DNA of 41,164 nt, from assembly GCF_022402485.1 (NCBI RefSeq), contig NZ_JAKRSA010000032.1:44884-86047 (forward strand), given 5' to 3'. Numbering within the stretch: the stretch's first letter is position 1; each line of letters starts with the position of its first letter. The position numbers were made by a program, and so were the translations under genes. The DNA comes from Phenylobacterium sp. GTDB lineage: Bacteria > Pseudomonadota > Alphaproteobacteria > Caulobacterales > Caulobacteraceae. Below, piece by piece: positions 8,569-15,108 of this stretch. The notes beneath the pieces are model-generated. The model was not told where the DNA came from, did not search any database, and saw only the letters and a program-made list of their open reading frames with translations.

Positions 8569-10304
8569 TGAAAGCGTCCTTCGCCGGCGAGCCAGGTGGA
8601 ATGTACGCGGATTGACCTTAGAGCATCTGGCGAGGCGGTCATTGGGTCGCGCTCCAGAACCACCAGATCGGCGGCCTTGCCGACCTCAAGACTCCCACAG
8701 GTATGGTCGAGATGGCATTGCCAAGCAGCGTCGATCGTGACGGCCCGCAAGGCCTGAATCGGTGAGATGCACTCACCTGGATTCAGGATGCCGCCGCCCT
8801 CGTTCATGTCGCGAAGCACAGCATTCTCGACACACCGCAGCGGATCAATCGGCGTCACATTGTAATCGGAGTGTAGGGAAATGCGCAGACCGCCCGCCAG
8901 AGCCGAACGGCAGGGGTCGAGCCTGTCTGCTCGCTCCGGCCCGAGCAAGCGATCGCGGAACGCCCGGCCCCAGTAGTGAACATGGCCGATCAGGAAGGAC
9001 GGTGAGATGCCGAGCGCCTTCATCCGCGCGATCTGGTCATCGTGAAGGATACTGCAGTGTTCGATCCGATGCCGAAGACTGTGGCCGCCCTCGCCGCCGG
9101 TACCACGCTCATAGGCGTCGAGCACCACATCAATGGCAGCATCGCCGTTCGCATGGATCCCGATCGGCCAGCCATCACTGTGCAAGGTGCGAACCAGGGT
9201 CTCGATCTCTTCGGGGGAGTAGTTGAGCGCGCCACGGTTGGTCGAATTCAGGTACGGGCTGCGTTGATAGCCGGTCAGACCCTGGTTGGAACCGTCCGAC
9301 CAGGCCTTGATACCGCTGAATGAAAAATTCGGGGAATGAAGACCTGGCTGCAGCCCCATCTCCTTCCATTTTTCATAGTGGGTCGACACAAGCATCCCGG
9401 CATAGCGGACGGGGGCGTCCCCTTTTAGCGCCGCCTCGATCAAGGCAATATCAGCCTCGGCAAACAGGCCGCCGATGCCACAATCATGCAAAGCCGTGCA
9501 CCCCTTGGCGGCGGCATCGTCAAGATCAGCCCGCAAGAAGCCGACGAGTTCTGCCTCACTCGGTGAGGACATAACCCGGATAAAGGGCTGAAAGGCGGGC
9601 GGCTCTTCGAGCCGCCCCGACAGTTCTCCGTCTGCGTCCCTGACAAACCGTCCCTGAGGCGGGTCTGGGGTGTCCCTGGTCAGCCCAGCCAGCCCGATGG
9701 CACGACTGTTGGCATAGGCGTTGTGGCCATTGGATTCGAGGATAAAGACCGGCGTTTCCGGGGACAACTGGTCGAGGTCGGCCCGGGTCAGCTCGCGGCC
9801 CGGCATGATCGACGGATCCAGCATCTTGCCCTGGATCCAAGCGCCTGGGCCTGCGTTTGCGGCCGCGTTACGGATCTTCTGCCTCGCATCGCCCATGGTG
9901 GCCGTGGTGAACGGCCCAAGGTCCAGCCAGGGGCGCAGTCCAGCAAAATTGGAATGCATGTGCGGATCGACGAAACCCGGCAGCACTGTGTAATCGCCGA
10001 AGTCAATCAGACGGGTGCGCGGGCCCTTCAGAGCCAGGATGGCCTCTCGGCGACCGCGGGCCATGATGCGCCCGTCCCGAACGGCGATAGCCTCAACGAT
10101 CGTATTCCGCGCATCCATGGTGTGAATGCGACCGGCCAGGAAGATTTTGTCGGCCAGCCCGAGATCCGATGTTCGAGCGCCTGCCACGACGGGCGCAGCA
10201 ACGACGGTCGCGAAGAAGCCTCCGCCGATCCCACGCAGGACGTCACGGCGTCCGTGCAAGGTCCGCATGACATGCATGAAACCTTCATCGCAGGCATTAC
10301 ACAT
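8565..10304 (-). CDS. Amidohydrolase family protein (YtcJ-like), probably Tat-exported
   Basis: A 579-residue metal-dependent hydrolase. The N-terminus has twin arginines (GRRDVLRGIGGG, Arg19-Arg20) followed by a hydrophobic stretch ending near AGA, which predicts Tat export as a folded metalloenzyme. Metal-site motifs seen: DPHMH (His115, His117), HANGD at 384-388, HRIEHC with His412 and His416, and SLHSDYN near the C-terminus, in the YtcJ/AepA order. Translation could also start at Met10 or Met13, nearer the Tat motif. First gene of a two-gene unit with the carboxylesterase. Together they suggest extracytoplasmic breakdown of an ester/amide compound; the substrate is not predictable. Confidence 0.87.
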   Translation of the reverse strand: MCNACDEGFMHVMRTLHGRRDVLRGIGGGFFATVVAAPVVAGARTSDLGLADKIFLAGRIHTMDARNTIVEAIAVRDGRIMARGRREAILALKGPRTRLIDFGDYTVLPGFVDPHMHSNFAGLRPWLDLGPFTTATMGDARQKIRNAAANAGPGAWIQGKMLDPSIMPGRELTRADLDQLSPETPVFILESNGHNAYANSRAIGLAGLTRDTPDPPQGRFVRDADGELSGRLEEPPAFQPFIRVMSSPSEAELVGFLRADLDDAAAKGCTALHDCGIGGLFAEADIALIEAALKGDAPVRYAGMLVSTHYEKWKEMGLQPGLHSPNFSFSGIKAWSDGSNQGLTGYQRSPYLNSTNRGALNYSPEEIETLVRTLHSDGWPIGIHANGDAAIDVVLDAYERGTGGEGGHSLRHRIEHCSILHDDQIARMKALGISPSFLIGHVHYWGRAFRDRLLGPERADRLDPCRSALAGGLRISLHSDYNVTPIDPLRCVENAVLRDMNEGGGILNPGECISPIQALRAVTIDAAWQCHLDHTCGSLEVGKAADLVVLERDPMTASPDALRSIRVHSTWLAGEGRFQ

Positions 10305-10502
10305 TAATGGTCTCTTTCTGGCAGAATCCGCATTAATCCGATGTATCTTAAATCTACGTTAGACCAACATTTACCAATAACGTGATGACTAGATTATAGT
10401 TTAAACAGTCTATCTCGCCGCATCACAAACCACTACGCGTTGTAGTTGTCACTGTCAGACAACCAAAAATCTATTACTAGAAAATGCCACACCGAACGCC
10501 AC
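10305..10502. other. A+T-rich divergent intergenic region
   Basis: This spacer separates the amidohydrolase gene (leftward) and the crystallin gene (rightward). It is distinctly A+T-rich compared with its surroundings and holds GTTTAAAC and a short inverted repeat ACTAC-GCGTT-GTAGT (10432-10446). No coding signal is seen; it probably carries promoters for both directions. Confidence 0.45.
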
Positions 10503-10530
10503 TTGACAATACAATCAACCCGACTAATTT
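10503..10530 (+). promoter_or_regulatory. Candidate sigma-70-type promoter for the crystallin gene
   Basis: A perfect TTGACA at 10503-10508 is followed, after 16 bases, by TAATTT at 10525-10530. This is 36 bases before the ATG at 10566. Confidence 0.5.
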
Positions 10531-10565
10531 GGAATAACTTTCAGCAAATTTGAGTTTGGGTTCAA

Positions 10566-11147
10566 ATGTTTATGAACAACAAGCGATCTATCAATTCTAA
10601 TCCTGCTTTTGTGTACCTCGCGTCAGCAGTATTCATCGGACTGATTGGTTTGGCATCTGGCGTAGGGAGTTCCGCGCAGGCTCAATCCCGCCCTCCGATC
10701 GAGAGCGGCGCAAGCGGCGGGGCCAACCCAGGCGACACGGGCGGTGGCGGCTACAATCCCGGGCAGGGTAGCGGCGGCGGTGGCGGCTATAATCCGGGGA
10801 GTGGCGGCGGTGGCGGCTACAATCCTGGAAGTGGTGGCGGCAGCGGATACAATCCGGGCAACAGCGGTGGCGGCGGATACAATCCAGGCTACAACGACCG
10901 GGTTTTCATTGTTGTTTTCCGGGACTCTGGATTCCGCGGAACGTCGATCCGATTTGATGGAGAGATCAACAACCTGCATTATAGTGGGCTAAACGACGAG
11001 ATCAGCTCGATGCGGGTCAGCGGGACCTGGGAGGCCTGCACTGACGCCAACTTCCGTGGTCGATGCAGGACCTTCAGAAACAGTGTTCGAGACCTGCGCA
11101 ACACTGGCATGAACGATCAGATATCGTCGTTGCGACCGTTACGTTGA
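10566..11147 (+). CDS. Secreted beta/gamma-crystallin domain protein with glycine-rich repeat linker
   Basis: A 193-residue protein in three parts. A signal peptide (about 1-39) ends AQA-Q. A low-complexity linker (59-108) has five units of GGGGYNPG spaced by Ser, Gln or Asn. The C-terminal domain (about 111-193) has two Greek-key motifs. Each motif carries the canonical calcium ligand signature (N/D)(N/D)xxSS: NDEISS at 143-148 and NDQISS at 183-188. Cys158 and Cys167 could form a disulfide. By family this is a calcium-stabilised, secreted structural protein; the repeat linker suggests a cell-surface or matrix location. The start is ATG 10566, or the ATG two codons later. G+C is lower than in flanking genes. 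Confidence 0.85.
   Translation: MFMNNKRSINSNPAFVYLASAVFIGLIGLASGVGSSAQAQSRPPIESGASGGANPGDTGGGGYNPGQGSGGGGGYNPGSGGGGGYNPGSGGGSGYNPGNSGGGGYNPGYNDRVFIVVFRDSGFRGTSIRFDGEINNLHYSGLNDEISSMRVSGTWEACTDANFRGRCRTFRNSVRDLRNTGMNDQISSLRPLR
10740..10889 (+). repeat. Tandem glycine-rich coding repeat (five GGGGYNPG units)
   Basis: Five in-frame units encode GG(G/S)GYNPG, separated by two to four small residues. They are built from near-identical GGCGGTGGCGGCTACAATCC-like DNA units, so copy number could vary by slippage. Confidence 0.85.
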
Positions 11148-11245
11148 TTTGATCTCTGATCTTCGTCCAAACTCTGACCAGAGCCCCACACCCTGTGTTC
11201 TGTGGTGTAGTTGCCAGCTGTCACAGGCAGGATCGCAGTGGGAAT

Positions 11246-11264
11246 AACTGTTATATAAACAGTT
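11246..11264. promoter_or_regulatory. Inverted repeat upstream of the MAPEG gene
   Basis: The perfect inverted repeat AACTGTT-ATATA-AACAGTT overlaps a possible -35 hexamer TTGACC (11263-11268). The MAPEG ATG is at 11321. It could be a repressor operator. Confidence 0.4.
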
Positions 11265-11320
11265 GACCTCGATTTTTTGTGTAGGATCTGGACAAGACTA
11301 TCGGGGGCTTATGGTCACAG

Positions 11321-11728
11321 ATGACGATGTTGACCGAAATGACCAACGCCGAGGCTTCCAGTCTTTGGAGTGGTTTGTTGATACTGCTTCTCGGGCTGCT
11401 CTCGATTCGCGTGACGCTGGTCAATCACAAACACGCCGATGAAAGCGATACGGGCAAAAACTCTGAGGTCGGCCGAGCCGCACGCGTTTTTTCCAATGGG
11501 GTAGAGTACATTCCGATCAGTGTTGGCGCGTTGATCCTGCTTTATCACCTCGAGGTTCCTGTCACAGCGATCCATGTCCTGGGCATAATGCTGCTTGCCG
11601 GGCGTGTCGTTCAGGCGGTCGCACTAAGCGGGTCCAAGAATGGTTTCAGCACCTTGGCCGGCATGGCACTCACCTTCGCGGCAATCTTTACAGGTGGCGG
11701 GATGCTGGTCGTTTACGCCTTCCTTTAG
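11321..11728 (+). CDS. MAPEG family membrane protein
   Basis: A 135-residue integral membrane protein with about four hydrophobic segments (near residues 15-32, 63-78, 82-101 and 110-134). The polar loop after the first helix ends RAARVFSNGVEYIP, which matches the R-x-x-N-x-x-E-Y-x-P pattern of MAPEG proteins (microsomal glutathione transferase-like; bacterial YecN-like). Typical MAPEG length is 130-150 residues. The glutathione-linked role comes from eukaryotic relatives; bacterial functions are mostly unknown. Monocistronic, with an inverted repeat in its promoter region. Confidence 0.82.
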   Translation: MTMLTEMTNAEASSLWSGLLILLLGLLSIRVTLVNHKHADESDTGKNSEVGRAARVFSNGVEYIPISVGALILLYHLEVPVTAIHVLGIMLLAGRVVQAVALSGSKNGFSTLAGMALTFAAIFTGGGMLVVYAFL

Positions 11729-11897
11729 GGGACTTGCACGGTGAGATGATGTGCTTGGCCTGTCGCTGGCGGCTGTCAGCCTAGCGGCAAAAGGACTCTG
11801 ACCAATTCGGACGTAAGCCGCTGTCGGGGACGGTCTACCGCGGAGCTCATTTCGTCTCACGACACCGGTGTCCGGTGGACCTAATCCGCAATGCCGG

Positions 11898-12005
11898 TCG
11901 CTATACTTCCGGTTCAGCCTCAGTTTTGTGGACGTCGTGGAGCTGCCGGCGCAGCGCGCGATTGAGGTCAGCTGCGGGACGATCGGGTGCTCGATGACCC
12001 GATCC
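11898..12005 (+). pseudogene. Decayed N-terminal fragment of an IS6-family transposase
   Basis: The translation from 11898 contains SLYFRFSLSFVDVVELPAQR followed by AIEVSCGTIGC. This resembles the N-terminal helix-turn-helix of IS6-family transposases (pattern YxRFxLSxRDVxELLAxRGIxVSxETI). Only about 35 residues are recognisable. The DDE catalytic domain is missing and several conserved positions have changed, for example Gly for Glu before the Thr-Ile pair. Nearby at 12038-12050 is CGGGAGCAGGTCA, which matches one end of the 46-bp repeat. The rest of the stretch 11729-12122 shows no gene. Confidence 0.6.
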
Positions 12006-12122
12006 CCATACTCTGGAGCCCTCGAAGCTGGAGTTTTCGGGAGCAGGTCAGCAGGTCAGGGGAAACCGCGCATGGTCCAAACTTTTCACGGCCGCGAGTT
12101 AGCGACCGGGGGTCAGGACGAC

Positions 12123-12470
12123 CTACGACCGGGCCTTGGGCGATACCGTCAGGCCAAGGAAAACCAAGATGGCCTGGTTGAGGCGAACGATATCCGCGTC
12201 GTCCAGCCGCCCAACAGGCGAGCCCAGTTTGGATTTGGCAACGGTCGTAATCTTGTCGGCCATCAGCCGGCTGGGACTGCGCAGTCCAATACGCTCGCTG
12301 GATTCGACCAGCACCCGAAACAGGGGCGCTTCGGTCTCATCCGTCGTGAACGCACAGACGGTAATCGACTGGGTCGCGTCGAAGATATCGTCCTGCACGA
12401 TGAGGGGCGGCCGGGGTTTACCCGCGTCGTCGCCACCGCAGGCAACAGTCCAGATATCGCCGCGCTTCAT
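12123..12470 (-). CDS. mazF: Type II toxin, PemK/MazF family
   Basis: A 115-residue endoribonuclease toxin. It opens with the family start MKRGDIWTVACGG, then KPRPPLIVQDDIFD, the conserved beta-strand core of PemK/MazF proteins, and ITVCAFTTD. Length is as usual for the family. Its ATG (12470-12468) overlaps the stop of the antitoxin gene by one base (TGATG), the coupling expected for an antitoxin-toxin operon. The toxin presumably cleaves mRNA when the antitoxin is lost. Confidence 0.9.
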   Translation of the reverse strand: MKRGDIWTVACGGDDAGKPRPPLIVQDDIFDATQSITVCAFTTDETEAPLFRVLVESSERIGLRSPSRLMADKITTVAKSKLGSPVGRLDDADIVRLNQAILVFLGLTVSPKARS

Positions 12471-12688
12471 CAGATGAGCGGTTCAGAGCTCGCGTCAATG
12501 AAGGCCTGATCGTCGCCGGCGTGATCGCTGTTGGCCACGGCCAGCGCCTGACGATGGGCCTGGGCCTTGAAGCTGGGCGCTCGCACGTCGGGCACCCAGA
12601 TCTGGATGGGGCGCATGCCCTGCTCGCGCAGGCGAGCGCGATGGGCGCGAACTTTCTCGCGTGAAGAACCAGATGCGGCAGCCACCAT
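12470..12688 (-). CDS. mazE: MazE-like antitoxin (DUF3018 type)
   Basis: A 72-residue antitoxin. The family signature KVRAHRARLREQGMRPIQIW and VPDVRAPSFKAQAHRQ is complete; this type was formerly DUF3018. The frame is open further upstream, but the ATG at 12688 is preceded by the strong ribosome-binding site AAGGAGG and gives the usual family length. It is first in the operon with the toxin. The 14-bp palindrome at 12707-12720, just upstream of the ribosome-binding site, is the likely autoregulatory operator. Confidence 0.88.
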   Translation of the reverse strand: MVAAASGSSREKVRAHRARLREQGMRPIQIWVPDVRAPSFKAQAHRQALAVANSDHAGDDQAFIDASSEPLI

Positions 12689-12706
12689 AGCGGCCTCCTT
12701 TCCTAG

Positions 12707-12720
12707 GGTTACATGTAACC
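12707..12720. promoter_or_regulatory. Palindromic operator of the mazEF-like operon
   Basis: The perfect 14-bp palindrome GGTTACATGTAACC lies directly upstream of the AAGGAGG of the antitoxin gene. This is where antitoxin or complex binding would repress the operon. Role inferred from toxin-antitoxin systems in general. Confidence 0.65.
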
Positions 12721-12960
12721 TATTGGAAAATGTTGGTGCGGACAGGAATTTGCAGCGGCACCCACTCGCAACCTTTTCATTCAAAGACCGGAGAGCGGCC
12801 CCGGATAGCCGCCCATGGCGCATGCGTGGGCTGATGCATGCCGCACCGACAGATGTTCATGGGCTTGCGTATCGCAAATCCATTTGAAACGTGCTGGCGT
12901 CGGCGTTCCCAAGTGGAGGGCGAGATTGCTGTGCTTATCTGCCGCTCCCGCCCGCCCGGT

Positions 12961-13275
12961 TCATTCGGGCTGAGTGTACGTCGTCAGAACCTTATCGACG
13001 ACGATGTCGTCGGCGCGGGCCCTAGCCTGCGCCATGTCATAAGTCGTCTGCATGCGCATCAGCGTATCGGCCTTGACGCCAAAGGCCTTCTCGAACCGGA
13101 TCGCCATGTCGGCCGAAAGGGCGGTGTGACCGTTGAATAGGTTGCTGAGCGTCTGGCGGGTCACGTGGAAGCAGGCGGCAAGGCGGTTGATGCTCACACC
13201 ATGGGGATCGACGACTTCGCTCTTCAGCCAGTCACCGGGATGGACCGCCAGCGAGGGATGCATGGTCATAGCCAT
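12961..13275 (-). CDS. higA: HigA family antitoxin (XRE-type helix-turn-helix)
   Basis: A 104-residue protein of the HigA addiction-module family. The segment from HPGDWLKSEVVDPHGVSINRL through VTRQTLSNLFNGHTALSADM is the typical XRE fold with the recognition helix at RQTLSNLFNG. The ALSADMAIRFEKAFG stretch is a strong family marker. It lies downstream of the toxin gene in the toxin-first order typical of higBA, with a one-base TGATG overlap. A later ATG at codon 5 is also possible. It should repress the operon with HigB. Confidence 0.9.
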   Translation of the reverse strand: MAMTMHPSLAVHPGDWLKSEVVDPHGVSINRLAACFHVTRQTLSNLFNGHTALSADMAIRFEKAFGVKADTLMRMQTTYDMAQARARADDIVVDKVLTTYTQPE

Positions 13276-13559
13276 CAGTGATAGTCCTCCAGGTCTAGGT
13301 CGGCGATCGTCGTTTCATCGATCCTGATGAAGGTCAGGCGCCAGGTCTTGGTGACGGTCATCGCCCAGCGCCCGGCCTTGTCGCCAACCAACTCGTGCAG
13401 CCCGTAATTGGGTGGCACGGCCAGTTCGTCAAAGCTGCCCGCAGCATCGATGAATGCCAGCATCTTGCGGATACGAGTAGCGTCGCCCACCAGGCCCTTT
13501 GCGTTGCCGATCTCGAAAAACCGTCGCAGCCCTTTGTGGGTGATGCGCTCAATATCCAT
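13275..13559 (-). CDS. higB: HigB-type toxin (RelE/ParE superfamily)
   Basis: A 94-residue toxin of the HigB/killer-protein group, which cleaves ribosome-bound mRNA. Visible marks are ITHKGLRRFFE at the N-terminus, ARVRKML-like helix ATRIRKMLAFIDAA, and the C-terminal strands GRWAMTVTKTWRLTFIRID and DLDLEDYH, all as in the family. It is the first gene of the operon. The promoter region upstream has a 7-bp-arm inverted repeat (13589-13605). Confidence 0.9.
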   Translation of the reverse strand: MDIERITHKGLRRFFEIGNAKGLVGDATRIRKMLAFIDAAGSFDELAVPPNYGLHELVGDKAGRWAMTVTKTWRLTFIRIDETTIADLDLEDYH

Positions 13560-13567
13560 GACGCCTT

Positions 13568-13605
13568 ATGTCAAGCATCGATTTACATGTCAAACCATGT
13601 TTGAC
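13568..13605. promoter_or_regulatory. higBA operator region
   Basis: The perfect inverted repeat GTCAAAC-CAT-GTTTGAC (13589-13605) lies 30 bases upstream of higB. A further half site ATGTCAAGC (13568-13576) repeats ATGTCAAAC (13587-13595) at 19-bp spacing. This layout suits cooperative HigA binding. Confidence 0.6.
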
Positions 13606-13715
13606 GGTACGGCTGCCGCGCGAGGCCGTGACCGATCAAACCTGCGACCGAGCCCAAGGGCCCGTCAGCACCGATGGTTTTTCCAGTAGCGGTCCCAGCG
13701 TAGCGCCACCGTGAC

Positions 13716-13761
13716 TGACCTGCTCCCGGCCCGACCTGGTCCAAGGTTGGGGGCAAGGTCA
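13716..13761 (+). repeat. 46-bp repeat, copy A
   Basis: An imperfect palindrome that begins TGACCTGCTCCC and ends GGGGGCAAGGTCA, with centre ACCTGGTCCAAGGT. It is identical over all 46 bases to the reverse complement of 38655-38700. The ends TGACCTGCTCCC and TGACCTTGCCCCC (complement) resemble paired insertion-sequence termini with the middle lost. No transposase is next to it. Confidence 0.85.
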
Positions 13762-14419
13762 AGGTTCCCTAGCTCTTTCGTTTTCGTTCCTGCGATTGTC
13801 GACGCTCTCTTGCGCTTTTGGCTGTCCGGCGCGCAGCACTGTTCGGCGAGCCACCCCCGCGGCGACATCCCCATCCGCCCCATCGGCTTCCGCCGGTTTG
13901 ATCGCCGAATCAATAGGGTTCGCGCGGGCGTCGACCCATGACCGGCCCAGACTCGGCGTCATGGAGAAACGTGGCCAAGCTTCGTCGTTGGTTGGATCAG
14001 GCACCGGTCACTCTGATGGCATCATGAAGCCGCGACTTAGATTCATCGAGAGGTTCAACTCGACGCTATGGTCGATGACCTCCGCCGACTGATCGATGAT
14101 GATTGTGGTCATCAGCGATCCGCTGCGAACGACAATACCCCTCTTCTCTCGAAGCCTTGCTGGAGCGTCCGTTAGACTCTGCAGCCGATTGAACAAGGAA
14201 GAAGGCCTACGGATGAACCTCAGCTCAGACGCCGCCGCAAATCCGTGGTGCTACGACTCGAGGGAGCCAATTGGCGGCACAGCGAGAACGAAACACAGTC
14301 GCGCGCACCCCTATGCCTACTAAGGTCTAAGCGCTTGTAGAGTGTCCGCGCCCGTGGATCTTCCCATTTCTAGGGGCGGAAGAGTGATCCTGGGCGAAGT
14401 CCTCAAGGGCGTGTGACGC
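13762..14419. other. Long non-coding spacer left of the phenylacetate locus
   Basis: About 660 bases without a recognisable gene. Open frames here on both strands lack family resemblance and have no consistent codon bias. A possible 37-codon frame starts at 14212 after AAGGAAGAAGG, but nothing else supports it. The composition looks like decayed sequence next to the repeat. Confidence 0.4.
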
Positions 14420-15031
14420 TTAAGAGCGGGCGGGGCGCTTGCGGGTCTTATTTCCCACTCCGATTAGTTCGTTGACCATTTCGGCCACGTCGTCGGGGCT
14501 CAGTGGACCCGCTGGGTTGAACCAGGTGTGCGTCCAATTGATCATGCCGAATAGCAGCATGGTCTTGAGACGGGACCTTGGGGGGTCCTTGGCCAGGGTT
14601 GGATCCACGGCGGCGACGAGATCCTGCACCGCCTGGATGATCCTGCGCTGCTTGCCGACGATGATCTCGCGCTTGTCGTCCGGCAGGCTCCCGAGTTCGT
14701 TGAGCAGGACTTTCTGGCGGCTGGCGGCGCCCACGTAGTGAGCCATGAAGGTATGGACCAGCGCCGCCAGCGCCTTCGGGGGGGAATGTCCCGCCTCGGC
14801 GATAATGCGGACATCCTCGAGTAGGACATCCACGTGCGATGACATCACCGCGAAGAGGATCTCTTCCTTCGACGGGTAATAATAGTATACCAACGACTTG
14901 GAGTAGCCGCACGCCTTCGCGAGATCTGCGAGCGAGGTCTCCGAAAAGCCCGCTGTCGCGAACAGGTCCGCAGCGTGCTGGACGATCGCCTCGCGACGCT
15001 CCTCGTATTCGGGGGCCTGCGTTCGGGCCAA
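14420..15031 (-). CDS. paaR: TetR family transcriptional regulator, probable PaaR
   Basis: A 203-residue repressor. The N-terminal helix-turn-helix spans about residues 10-56 (AADLFATAGFSETSLADLAK, then CGYSKSLVYYYYPSKEEIL), followed by an all-helical ligand domain. The start appears to be TTG at 15031, with GGAGAG upstream; no ATG fits. It is the last gene in the leftward paa direction, 77 bases after lpd. PaaR-type TetR repressors of phenylacetate genes respond to phenylacetyl-CoA in other bacteria. Here the matching palindromes lie at 23996-24009 and about 24061-24074. The assignment to PaaR is by context. Confidence 0.82.
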   Translation of the reverse strand: MARTQAPEYEERREAIVQHAADLFATAGFSETSLADLAKACGYSKSLVYYYYPSKEEILFAVMSSHVDVLLEDVRIIAEAGHSPPKALAALVHTFMAHYVGAASRQKVLLNELGSLPDDKREIIVGKQRRIIQAVQDLVAAVDPTLAKDPPRSRLKTMLLFGMINWTHTWFNPAGPLSPDDVAEMVNELIGVGNKTRKRPARS

Positions 15032-15108
15032 GAAGACTCTCCGGATCAGCCCGCACCATAAGGGCGAGCGCTGCCGACGCCCGGTGGGGAATCAGCGACG
15101 TTTCGAGC

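Noticed and set aside
10740..10889. Tandem repeat as a CRISPR or minisatellite outside genes
   Set aside because: It is in frame within a secreted protein and encodes a regular peptide repeat.
11868..12509. A 213-codon frame on the + strand
   Set aside because: Only the first part resembles a transposase; the rest is antisense to the MazF toxin gene.
13665..13913. Open frame that reads through copy A of the repeat (LAPNLGPGRAGSRS)
   Set aside because: The same peptide arises from the repeat at 38.66 kb in another context, so it is translation of repeat DNA, not a gene.
14096..14323. Short open frames, including one at 14212 with AAGGAAGAAGG upstream
   Set aside because: No recognisable family, no clear codon bias and low-complexity translation; kept only as a note in the spacer entry.
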